Shown here: in pieces, positions 22,907 to 29,153 of the stretch
Layout: each line of letters starts with the position of its first letter
Numbering within the stretch: position 1 is the first letter of the stretch
Assembly (NCBI GenBank): GCA_023459215.1
Contig: JAEWVF010000031.1
Span: forward strand, 1 to 29,239
Direction: 5' to 3'
Origin: Chloroflexota bacterium
GTDB lineage: Bacteria > Chloroflexota > Anaerolineae > Anaerolineales > Villigracilaceae
DNA length: 29,239 bases
Program-made: the position numbers and the translations under genes
The notes under the pieces: generated by a model
The model's database searches: none
What the model saw: only the letters and a program-made list of their open reading frames with translations
Told to the model about the DNA's origin: nothing

Positions 22907-23666
22907 CAACTTTTGTGCCACACTCCGGGCAGAACTTGGCGCCGTTGGTGGCCGTGCCGCACTTTGGGCAATTCGCCGGTGCAACTTCGACCCTTGCGCC
23001 GCATTCGGGGCAAAATTTTGCGCCCATGGTTGGCTTGCCGCACTGCGGACAATTGGCTGTCGCCGGTTGAATCATGGCTGTGCCACACTCGGGACAAAAT
23101 TTCGTTCCGGGCGCAGCCAAAACGCCATCGTTCGGGCAGCGGGCGGCTTGGCTCATAGCCGATTGGGCCGAAGCATTGGCACTTTTAACCGCTTCCCCAA
23201 CCTGCTTAAAAGCCTGGTCGATACCGAATGCGGCAGCCAGGCCTTTTACCACATGGCCAGCCTGCTCGGCCCTGGCTTCAGCCATTTCGTTCTTGCGTGG
23301 GCTGTCATCCTGGCAAAAACCGCTTTGTTCGTCGAAATCAGAAAGACAAACAACTTCAAGGCAAGTTGGGCACTCGCGAAAACGATTTTTCATCTGTTCC
23401 CAGGCATCATTTAATTGGGCCGGGGTCAGGCTGTAAACATGGCGCGGATCTTGTCCGACCACGTTTTCGGCTACTGCGCCTCCCACCAGCGGGATTTTTC
23501 GCAGCAGGCCGCCTACCGCCTGGCGTCCAATATCGTTGGCGAGGGTGCTGCTGACATTCGGCTGGCTGCGATATTCGCGATTACAACGATCGCAATAGAA
23601 AACTGCATAGGGTCCCATGCCATCATTGCGGACATCGTAGCGAGGCATCTTGCTGGGCATTGACAT
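22902..23666 (-). CDS. Multi-zinc-ribbon protein
   Basis: The product has 254 residues with at least four metal-binding modules. Near the N-terminus YCDRCNREY and, about 90 residues later, CPTCLEVVC form a split site. The C-terminal 70 residues carry three successive ribbons CPNDG...FCPECG, CPQCG...FCPECG and CPKCG...FCPECG, as in DZANK/zinc-ribbon proteins. A Gly/Ala-rich stretch (VGGLLRKIPLVGGAVAENVVG) lies in between, followed by an Ala-rich helix. I know of no catalytic motif; a scaffold or protein-binding role is likely but not shown. The ATG at 23666 is chosen because GGAGG lies eight bases upstream. A 21-codon upstream extension lacks a site. It is monocistronic. Confidence 0.82.
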   Translation of the reverse strand: MSMPSKMPRYDVRNDGMGPYAVFYCDRCNREYRSQPNVSSTLANDIGRQAVGGLLRKIPLVGGAVAENVVGQDPRHVYSLTPAQLNDAWEQMKNRFRECPTCLEVVCLSDFDEQSGFCQDDSPRKNEMAEARAEQAGHVVKGLAAAFGIDQAFKQVGEAVKSANASAQSAMSQAARCPNDGVLAAPGTKFCPECGTAMIQPATANCPQCGKPTMGAKFCPECGARVEVAPANCPKCGTATNGAKFCPECGTKVG

Positions 23667-23722
23667 GAAAGTTTCCTCCAAAATTCTGCGCGAAAGGCTT
23701 GTGTAAAACAGATTTCCAAATT

Positions 23723-23757
23723 TCATCACTTATTTGTGATGATACGCACAAATTATA
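23723..23757 (-). promoter_or_regulatory. Promoter -10 box and dyad operator of the zinc-ribbon gene
   Basis: The minus strand has a perfect TATAAT at 23752-23757. Just downstream, at the expected start of the transcript, is a perfect inverted repeat TCATCAC/GTGATGA (23723-23742, 6-nt spacer). No good -35 box is found at 17 bases. The dyad could bind a repressor or form a short hairpin at the 5' end of the mRNA. Confidence 0.5.
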
Positions 23758-23793
23758 CGCGCGATACCGATTTTTAGGAAATATAGGGGATGC

Positions 23794-23840
23794 AAAAGCA
23801 AGACAGCGAGAGTCGCTCGGACTTTCGCTGTCTTGCTTTT
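23794..23840. terminator. Strong bidirectional hairpin terminator
   Basis: A 16-bp perfect stem (AAAAGCAAGACAGCGA with its complement) is extended by an inner AGTC/GACT helix. T-tracts are present on both strands. It lies 30 bases beyond the stop of the minus-strand NBR1-domain gene and terminates it. Confidence 0.88.
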
Positions 23841-23870
23841 TTGAGACTTTGCCCGGCAAGGATGGGCTTT

Positions 23871-24806
23871 TTACTGGCCGCGGCTGTGGGGATAGATATC
23901 CCAGTCGCAGATGTTGATGCCCGAAGTTGTCTGGCCGCCATTGACGACAAACGACTTCATCGTCCGCTCGGGGTGGACGTAAGCGCCCTCCAGGTTGTAA
24001 TTGGGAGCCCAGGCGCGCACATAATAGGTGCCATTCGGCAGCAGAAAGCTGAAGTTCATGTGGTTTTCAGGGATGCTGAACTGGATAACTTCGCTGTTGT
24101 CGGCTTTCTCGAAGTAAATCGTCAGCGGCGGGTTGAATTCACTCGGGTAACAGAGACTGCCCGTGACCGTGCCATGTGGGTACTGTTCTTTGGTGTAAAT
24201 ATCCACGTAGAAGGCTTTGTCGGCATTGTCGCCGGAGCCGAATAAAACTCCGGCAGGATTACGCAAAATCCAGTAGCCAATATGGTGGCCTGAAGTGACA
24301 GGAGCGGTCAACGTCACCGAGACATCCACCGTCTGGCCGGGGGCGACATAAGCGGACAAACGCACGGCGGTTGTGCCGCCCATTTGCGCTCCGCTGTTAA
24401 AAACCAGCATGTAGTCGGGTGTCCAGGTGCAGGTGCCACGGTTGCTCAGACGCCAGGTTTTGGTGAAGGTCTCTCCCGCGACGAGGGCTGTCCCATCAGG
24501 CATGGTGACATCTTTGACAAATGACGCCCAATCGCAGATCGAAACAGGGGTCGGGCTGGGAAGCGGCGTATGGGTCGGCGGAATGGTGGTCGGTGTGGGC
24601 GGAAGCAGCGTTTCAGTCGGCGGAGCCTGGGTTACTGGGAGCGTAGTTGGGGTCGCCATGGCTTGAACCGTTGCCACCACATCGATAGCGGAGTCCGAGC
24701 GTGTTGAGAGCATATTCGCCGCCACGATAGAAAGCGGGATGCAAGCCAGAAACACCAAAGCCAGGATTCCGATGACAATAATGATTGTGTTGGTAGTAAG
24801 TTTCAT
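23871..24806 (-). CDS. Membrane-anchored surface protein with NBR1-type Ig-like domain
   Basis: The 311-residue product has one N-terminal transmembrane segment (about 8-34) and a Thr/Pro-rich stalk (PPTPTTIPPTHTPLPSPTP). Next is an Ig-like domain of the NBR1 type (about 88-200): SNRGTCTWTPDYMLVFNSGAQMGG, VAPGQTVDVSV and GYWILRNPAGVLFG. A further beta domain (about 205-305; GTVTGSLCYPSE, LPNGTYYVRAWAP) resembles carboxypeptidase regulatory-like folds. It should sit on the outer face of the cell; the function is unknown. The ATG at 24806 has AGGAG seven bases upstream and is preferred over a start nine codons earlier. The 26126-26779 gene encodes a related domain. Confidence 0.82.
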   Translation of the reverse strand: MKLTTNTIIIVIGILALVFLACIPLSIVAANMLSTRSDSAIDVVATVQAMATPTTLPVTQAPPTETLLPPTPTTIPPTHTPLPSPTPVSICDWASFVKDVTMPDGTALVAGETFTKTWRLSNRGTCTWTPDYMLVFNSGAQMGGTTAVRLSAYVAPGQTVDVSVTLTAPVTSGHHIGYWILRNPAGVLFGSGDNADKAFYVDIYTKEQYPHGTVTGSLCYPSEFNPPLTIYFEKADNSEVIQFSIPENHMNFSFLLPNGTYYVRAWAPNYNLEGAYVHPERTMKSFVVNGGQTTSGINICDWDIYPHSRGQ

Positions 24807-24903
24807 AGAACATCTCCTAGATAAAATAAACACCCAAAGGAGACGTCTGTGAATTTGAAAATGTTCCGGAGAATTTGGATAATTTTAGGGTTTTTACCGG
24901 CAA

Positions 24904-24940
24904 ATAAAAAGGCGGGATATCCCTTTGAGAGATCCCGCCC
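24904..24940 (-). terminator. Terminator of the TspO-like gene
   Basis: On the minus strand an 8-bp stem GGCGGGAT/ATCCCGCC with a partly paired 13-nt centre is followed by TTTTT. It lies about 15 bases after the stop codon at 24954. Confidence 0.85.
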
Positions 24941-24953
24941 CGTTTAGCATTTT

Positions 24954-25709
24954 TTACTTCCTGCGACGCAGCACGATGCTGTAGACCGCCAGTCCCAAAG
25001 CCAGCGCGGAGGCGGCCCAGGCGCTGTTCGCCACCAGCGGGAATTCGGCCTGTTTGACGGCGATTCCGATAAAGGACCAGAGCAGCACGAACAGGTAACC
25101 CGAATCGCGGCGGGTAAGCGCCATCAGCAGCCCGAGCAGGCTGGCGACCGCGATCATGATGGCGGCCCAGACCTGGGCCGGGATGCCGAACCCGCTCCAA
25201 TTGATCGAATACAGATAGCTGGTGATATTGGCAACCGTCGCGACGGTGATCCAGCCGAGATAAACGCTGAAGGGGACATCCACACACCAGCGTTCGGCGG
25301 CGCTGACGGCGGTCCGCCCCACATCCAGTTTGAGATAGCTGAAGATCAACGTGCCGAGCAGGGCCAGCATGACCAGCACGCTCAAGCCGAACTGGTTGTA
25401 GTGCCAGCAAAACAGCCAGGCGGCATTGAAAACCCCGCTCAGGGCGAACAGGTAGCCCAGGTTTTGCAAGCGCGGGCTTTCCTGCTGTTTGGGCAGGAAC
25501 TGGAAGACGGCGAAGGCGATCCAGCCGATGTAGATGATGCCCCAGATTGCAAAGACATATCCCGCTGGGACGAAATAGACCTGAAAACGGTCTGAAATTT
25601 CGCCGGTATTCTGCCCGTTGAGCGGCAAGGTGCTGGCAAGGATGTTAACAGTGATCGCAAGCGCCACGGAGAGGGCGTTGGCGAGTTGGCGTAATAGGTT
25701 TTTGGACAT
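24954..25709 (-). CDS. TspO/MBR-like tryptophan-rich membrane protein
   Basis: The product is a 251-residue polytopic membrane protein with about seven to eight hydrophobic segments. The motifs PAGYVFAIWGIIYIGWIAF (about 47-66), FNAAWLFCWHYNQFG (about 94-108) and VPFSVYLGWITVATVANI are those of the larger relatives of TspO/translocator proteins. Tryptophan residues are frequent, as expected for that family. The function in bacteria is unsettled (tetrapyrrole or stress-linked sensing). It has GGAG five bases before the ATG at 25709 and its own terminator, so it is monocistronic. Confidence 0.75.
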   Translation of the reverse strand: MSKNLLRQLANALSVALAITVNILASTLPLNGQNTGEISDRFQVYFVPAGYVFAIWGIIYIGWIAFAVFQFLPKQQESPRLQNLGYLFALSGVFNAAWLFCWHYNQFGLSVLVMLALLGTLIFSYLKLDVGRTAVSAAERWCVDVPFSVYLGWITVATVANITSYLYSINWSGFGIPAQVWAAIMIAVASLLGLLMALTRRDSGYLFVLLWSFIGIAVKQAEFPLVANSAWAASALALGLAVYSIVLRRRK

Positions 25710-25930
25710 GGTTGCTCCATTCTGTAAAAAAAGAACGATGTTCAGAGTTCATTGTAGCGCGGCGCGCTTGCGAAATCTATCAGGAGTTGTTTTCTTGATT
25801 TTGCTCATCAATACCGCCACAGCAAATACCTGCTCGAATTTCAATGCCAACCCGGTTCGAATTCGCGCCTGAAATGTGGGATAATGAACTCAATTTATTT
25901 TTAAAAATTCCCCAAGAACAGGAACGTCCC
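25710..25930. other. Divergent intergenic region
   Basis: The region lies between the divergent TspO-like gene and the small lysine-rich gene. It holds an extended -10 element TGGGATAAT at 25877-25885 for the plus strand. A -35 box is unclear. In-frame sequence upstream of the small gene has no start signal of its own. No other feature is seen. Confidence 0.5.
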
Positions 25931-26071
25931 TTGCCTACCATCAACTACAAACACGAGAAACGCCAAAAAGAACTGGACAAAAAGAAGAAAAAAGAACAGA
26001 AAATCAAGAAGAAGCAGTCGAAAAAAGAGAATCCGCCGGCTGAAAGCCCGGTCAAGACTGTCCAGGAATAG
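25931..26071 (+). CDS. Small lysine-rich protein (TINYKHEKRQ type)
   Basis: This is a 46-residue, very basic protein beginning PTINYKHEKRQKELDKKKKK after the start and ending with a short Pro/Glu tail. Similar short lysine-rich proteins starting PTINYKHEKRQ are known from several bacterial groups as conserved hypotheticals. No function is established. I use a TTG start at 25931 because it gives the conserved N-terminus and has AGGAA six bases upstream. The frame could extend to an ATG at 25844 but then covers the promoter. A strong terminator follows immediately, which supports a real transcript. Confidence 0.65.
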   Translation: MPTINYKHEKRQKELDKKKKKEQKIKKKQSKKENPPAESPVKTVQE

Positions 26072-26106
26072 AGAAGGCGTCCCCAGCGGGACGCCTTCTC
26101 TATTTT
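26068..26106. terminator. Convergent terminator after the small lysine-rich gene
   Basis: A 16-bp perfect stem (ATAGAGAAGGCGTCCC and complement) with a CAGC loop is followed by TTT on the plus strand. It lies between the converging lysine-rich gene and the NBR1-domain lipoprotein gene, and the A-rich left flank allows use in both directions. Confidence 0.9.
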
Positions 26107-26125
26107 CATGGCTGAGTCATCAAGT

Positions 26126-26779
26126 TTAGGGGGTCGGACTGGCAAAGACCGCGCCCGGCTCCAGGGTCGGGACGGGGGTGCCTTCACCCGCAACCGCAAT
26201 CTGCACGCTGACGAATTCGCCGAACGTTTCGCCGCGGCCATTGGCCAGCCGCCAGATGGCGGCGTAATCGCCCGGCGTGAACGGCGCGTACAGGCGCACG
26301 GTGACATCGACCTGGCCCTGCGGCTCGACCGCCTGGCCGATTTCGCGGGTATTGCCCTGCATCAGATCGCCGCTGATGAAGACGATGGTGTAGCCGGGTT
26401 TCCAGGTGCAGGTACCGGTGTTTTTCAGGGTCCAGGTTTTTAAGAAGACCTGTCCGGGCGCAACGATTGTGCCGTCGGGGATGGTGACATCGGCGACAAA
26501 GGCCGAATTGTCGCAGTAATCGTTCTCGACCGGGGTCGGGCTGGGAAACGGGGTGGAGGAGGGCGTCTCGGTGATGGTGGCGCTGGCGGTCGGGGAGGCG
26601 GTGTAGGTCGCGCTGGGCAGCGGAGTGGAAGTCGCGGTGGCCTGGGCGGCGATGGTTTCGGCAATGGCCGCCTCGACCTGGGCGGTGGCTTCTTCGGCAG
26701 TGGTGACGCTGATCGGGCCGCAAGCGCCCAGCAGCAGGGTCAATAAAACAAACAGGATTTTTGGGTTTGGTTTCAACAT
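26126..26779 (-). CDS. Lipoprotein with NBR1-type Ig-like domain
   Basis: This is a 217-residue lipoprotein. The signal peptide ends LLGAC (Cys20), followed by an Ala/Glu/Thr segment and a Thr/Pro linker (TETPSSTPFPSPTP) to about residue 85. One Ig-like NBR1-type domain spans about 90-195: LKNTGTCTWKPGYTIVFISGDLMQG, VEPQGQVDVTVRLYAPFTPGDY and WRLANGRGETFGEFVSVQIAV. It is a shorter relative of the protein encoded at 23871-24806 and lacks the second beta domain. It should be anchored on the outer face of the membrane; the role is unknown. GAGGA eight bases upstream supports the ATG at 26779. Its promoter must lie close to or inside the tandem-repeat array. Confidence 0.85.
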   Translation of the reverse strand: MLKPNPKILFVLLTLLLGACGPISVTTAEEATAQVEAAIAETIAAQATATSTPLPSATYTASPTASATITETPSSTPFPSPTPVENDYCDNSAFVADVTIPDGTIVAPGQVFLKTWTLKNTGTCTWKPGYTIVFISGDLMQGNTREIGQAVEPQGQVDVTVRLYAPFTPGDYAAIWRLANGRGETFGEFVSVQIAVAGEGTPVPTLEPGAVFASPTP

Positions 26780-26843
26780 GGGTTCATTCCTCGAACGTTG
26801 GATCAGGAAGCACCCATTCTAACACCATCTTGTCCTGGCCCCA

Positions 26844-27836
26844 CCCGGCGCGGGCACGCCCGAAAAAGTCGCCTTCAGGTGGCTTCGCAAGAGTAGCCCC
26901 GACGTTCACGTCCGGGGCGGGGCCGCAGGAACGAAAAAACCGATTAACCGGCAAAATTTCCCAGCGCGGACGAACCAACCCACAAAATCCCCCGTTTAAC
27001 AAATGCGACCTGTCCGCCGCGTTCGCCCGGCGGTAAACCGCGCGGGCTATTCCTACAAAGCCCTTCGGACTGGTACCCATCCCGGCGCGGGCACGCCCGA
27101 AAAAGTCGCCTTCAGGTGGCTTCGCAAGAGTAGCCCCGACGTTCACGTCCGGGGCGGGGCCGCAGGGAGGAAAAAACCGATTAACCGGCAGATTTCCCAG
27201 CGCGGACGAACCAACCCGCAAAATCCCCCGTTTAACAAACGCGACCTGTCCGTCGCACTCGCCCGGCGGTAAACTGCGCGGGCTATTTCTACAAAGTTCT
27301 TTGGACTGATACCCGTTCCGCGCGGACACGCCCGAAAAAGTCGCCTTCAGGCGGATTTGTAAAAATAGCCCCGACGTTCACGTCCGGGGCGGGGCCGCAG
27401 GGACGAAAAAACCGATTAAACGGCAAAATTTCCCAGCGCGGACGAACGAACCAGCCCGCAAAATTCCCCGTTTAACAAACGCGACCTGTCCGCCGCATCC
27501 GCCCGGCGCTGGAACCGCACGGGCTATTCCTACAAAGCCCTTTGGACTGGTATTCATCCCAGCGCGGGCACGCCCGAAAAAGTCGCTCTCAAGCGGCTTC
27601 GTAAGAATAGCCCCGATGCCTGCCCTGAGCCTGTCGAAGGGTTCATGTCCGGGGCGGGGCCGCAGGGACGAAAAACCCGATTAACCGGCAAAATTTCCCA
27701 GCGCGGACGAACCAACCCGCAAAATCCCCCGTTTAACAAACGCAACCTGCCCGCCGCATCCGCCCGGCGCTGGAACCGCCGGGCTATTCCTGCAAAGTCC
27801 TTTGGACTGATACCCGTCCCGGCGCGGACACGCCTA
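26844..27836. repeat. Tandem array of four ~240-bp repeats plus partial fifth
   Basis: Unit starts (CCCGGCGCGGGCACGCCCG or variant) fall at 26844, 27081, 27316, 27558 and 27818, giving lengths of 237, 235, 242 and 260. The last unit breaks off after about 19 bases. Each unit has a hairpin GCCCCGACG-TTCA-CGTCCGGGGC (first copy 26896-26918) and blocks such as CCGATTAACCGG and CCCCCGTTTAAC. The lengths are not all multiples of three and reading frames break, so the array does not encode one protein. It lies directly upstream of the NBR1-domain lipoprotein gene and next to the accessory island. No function is known to me. Confidence 0.93.
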
Positions 27837-27840
27837 AAAC

Positions 27841-27932
27841 GGGACAGCACTCCCTCATAGAGCGTTCACACCTCGTGTGGGCAACGATTATCCGCCAACA
27901 CGATTTAGCGAGAAATAGTCTCATTATAGAAC
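27841..27932. other. Left border of the accessory island
   Basis: The repeat sequence ends abruptly near 27836 and the base composition turns AT-richer. A small hairpin CACAC-CTC-GTGTG lies at about 27868-27880. No gene is seen. Confidence 0.5.
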
Positions 27933-27961
27933 ACATACACACACTACAGGTGTGTATATGT
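27933..27961. promoter_or_regulatory. Dyad operator candidate upstream of the island promoter
   Basis: Two 12-nt arms (27933-27944 and 27950-27961), with ACACAC/GTGTGT at the core, pair at 11 of 12 positions around a 5-nt spacer. It lies 19 bases upstream of the -35 box. The XRE regulator encoded downstream is a plausible ligand, which would make the island autoregulated. Confidence 0.55.
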
Positions 27962-27979
27962 TGACTTTCAGTTATACTA

Positions 27980-28008
27980 TTGACACTCACAGTATGTTAT
28001 GCTATCAT
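27980..28008 (+). promoter_or_regulatory. Promoter of the accessory island
   Basis: A perfect TTGACA (27980-27985), 17 bases of spacer and TATCAT (28003-28008, five of six) form a strong sigma-70-type promoter. The expected start is near 28015, just ahead of the hairpin-rich region. Confidence 0.8.
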
Positions 28009-28014
28009 TTTCTT

Positions 28015-28340
28015 AGATGGGCGATGTCGCCCTTTGTACCTTGACAACCACCTATATCTGTAGTGCTGTGGCATAGACGCATCTCCGCATGTGGGCGATA
28101 ACAAACCCACATTGCTCCCGTGAGGGAGCCTAAAACGGCATTAGTATCGCCGTTTCGCAGCTACGCGGTAGCGGCATCGCAATAGCGCATGTTTACCGGC
28201 GACCGTTTTGTATTCGGGCTTGCCGATGGCTTCTGTGATGTCTTTCCGGGTTGTGCTGTAAGCAATGTGAATTGCGTTTTTCTAAGGATGAGTCCGGGGT
28301 TCTTAACCCCGTCCAACATGAATTTGTCAAGAAAGGAGAT
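28015..28340 (+). ncRNA. Candidate structured RNA (long leader or msr-msd-like)
   Basis: About 325 nt without a convincing ORF follow a strong promoter and contain successive stem-loops: GGGCG/CGCCC (28019-28032), ATGTGGG/CCCACAT with a 10-nt loop (28089-28112), GCTCCC-GTGA-GGGAGC (28114-28129), AAACGGCAT/AT(C)GCCGTTT (28133-28155), GCTAC-GCG-GTAGC (28160-28172) and CGGGGTT-CTT-AACCCCG (28295-28311). A long-range helix can close the whole: CCTTT and CTTGACAA (28031-28047, 4-nt bulge) pair with TTGTCAAG-AAAGG (28324-28336). The layout of several short hairpins inside a closing helix ahead of an RT-like gene recalls a retron msr-msd, but it could also be a regulatory leader. No known RNA family was recognised. 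Confidence 0.55.
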
Positions 28341-28348
28341 GAAAACCT

Positions 28349-28681
28349 ATGTCAACCCCCAAACAGCACTCACTGGATAAGGTGGTGGAGTTGATCTCTG
28401 AACTTATTGCTGTGTCAAAACAGCATTTGTTGATGGGAGAAACTTCCTCTACTGAACAGTTGGTGCTCAGAGCCCAGCAGATTAAGGCTCTTGATCGGTT
28501 AGAGAAGTTAGCCGTAAAAGAGTTGAAATCTGCAAAAGGTAGCAGTGAGCGTGTGTGGCAAGTTGTTAACCTTGTCGTTGCTACTGTTACTCGTTATGCA
28601 CTGGATAGACTGAGTGACTCCATCCGATACATACATCGCCGTCAGCATTGGAAAGGTTTTACCCAATTGCTGACGGCTTAA
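28349..28681 (+). CDS. Small helical protein of unknown function in the RT-like island
   Basis: The product is a 110-residue, almost wholly helical protein with Leu/Val heptad-like spacing (KVVELISELIAVSKQHLLMG, QIKALDRLEKLAVKEL) and a basic-aromatic end (RYIHRRQHWKGF). No family was recognised. It is not obviously an Avd protein of diversity-generating retroelements, whose conserved aromatic/Arg motif I do not see. AAAGGAG at 28332-28338 lies ten bases before the ATG and falls in the closing helix of the upstream RNA structure, so its translation may be gated. The XRE gene starts 20 bases after its stop. Function, if any, in an RT-based system is inference from position only. Confidence 0.7.
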   Translation: MSTPKQHSLDKVVELISELIAVSKQHLLMGETSSTEQLVLRAQQIKALDRLEKLAVKELKSAKGSSERVWQVVNLVVATVTRYALDRLSDSIRYIHRRQHWKGFTQLLTA

Positions 28682-28701
28682 TTTCCCCAAAGGGTATTAC
28701 T

Positions 28702-29001
28702 ATGATTGGTAAAACTATTAAATTTTTGAGAGTTGCCAAGGGGATTAAACAAGGGGAATTAGCTGAAAGAATCAAAGTTTCTACAAATTACATATCTCTG
28801 GTTGAAAATGATAAACGTGAACCAAGTCTATCGTTTATAAAAGAACTTGCAAATGTTCTTGATGTTCCTATTGGTTTATTATTTTTAGAACTCGATATGA
28901 GTAAAAACGAAGTTAGCCCTCAAGAAAGAGATTTATTGATGAGGATGAGGGATTTGATGGTACAGATAGAAACAATTAGATTACAAAATAGCAGAACATA
29001 A
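28702..29001 (+). CDS. XRE-family (Cro/CI-type) transcriptional regulator
   Basis: The product is a 99-residue DNA-binding protein. Residues 1-60 form a lambda-repressor-like helix-turn-helix: IKFLRVAKGIKQGELAERIKVSTNYISLVENDKREPSLSFIKELANVLDVP, with the recognition helix at VSTNYISLVEN. The rest is a helical, charged tail that may dimerise. ATG at 28702 is chosen because the 18-codon frame extension overlaps the previous gene. The ribosome site (AAAGGG) is modest. It is two bases ahead of the RT-like ORF, so the two are co-translated. It probably controls the island promoter through the dyad at 27933-27961. AT-rich codon use differs from the left part of the window. Confidence 0.9.
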   Translation: MIGKTIKFLRVAKGIKQGELAERIKVSTNYISLVENDKREPSLSFIKELANVLDVPIGLLFLELDMSKNEVSPQERDLLMRMRDLMVQIETIRLQNSRT

Positions 29002-29003
29002 AC

Positions 29004-29153
29004 ATGGAACTCAAGAACTACCAAGATTTAGAAGCTGTTTTGGGCGTTCCCATGGGTGAATTAATCTATCTGGCAGCATCCATAGACGAACAAGTGGATG
29101 TTTTTTATAAAAAGATTTGCTACCGTACATTTGAAATAAAGGGTCAGTCATAA
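29004..29153 (+). pseudogene. N-terminus of a retron-type reverse transcriptase, apparently truncated
   Basis: The open frame codes 49 residues: LEAVLGVPMGELIYLAASID, then DVFYKKICYRTFEIKG, then a stop. This resembles the region before RT motif 1 in retron-type reverse transcriptases, where a helical start is followed by Tyr-x-x-Phe-x-Ile, a Lys/Gly turn and then an Arg-containing strand. The frame ends at the point where that turn would begin, immediately before a sequence that looks like an insertion-element end. The catalytic palm motifs, including YxDD, are not in the window. ATG lies two bases after the XRE stop. It could instead be a complete small protein, but the resemblance and position favour an interrupted RT. 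Confidence 0.5.

Noticed and set aside
26784..27329. 181-codon minus-strand frame (and a 98-codon frame at 27554-27850) inside the tandem array
   Set aside because: They are translations of the repeat unit. The unit lengths shift the frame between copies and there is no ribosome site, so a protein is unlikely.
26844..27836. CRISPR array
   Set aside because: Units are 235-260 bp without short repeat/unique spacer alternation, and no cas gene is nearby.
28041..28069. Second promoter (TTGACA at 28041)
   Set aside because: No acceptable -10 box at 16-18 bases. The sequence is better explained as an arm of the closing helix.
28286..28314. Hammerhead-ribozyme-like GGATGAGTCC followed by a hairpin
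   Set aside because: The second conserved core (GAAA) and the flanking stem are missing, so it is only a partial resemblance.
28349..28681. Avd protein of a diversity-generating retroelement
   Set aside because: The small helical protein lacks the Avd motifs I would expect, and no template/variable repeat pair is visible in the window.
28702..29153. Toxin-antitoxin pair of XRE regulator and the 49-residue ORF
   Set aside because: The 49-residue frame resembles the RT N-terminus and no toxin fold is apparent. It remains possible but less likely.
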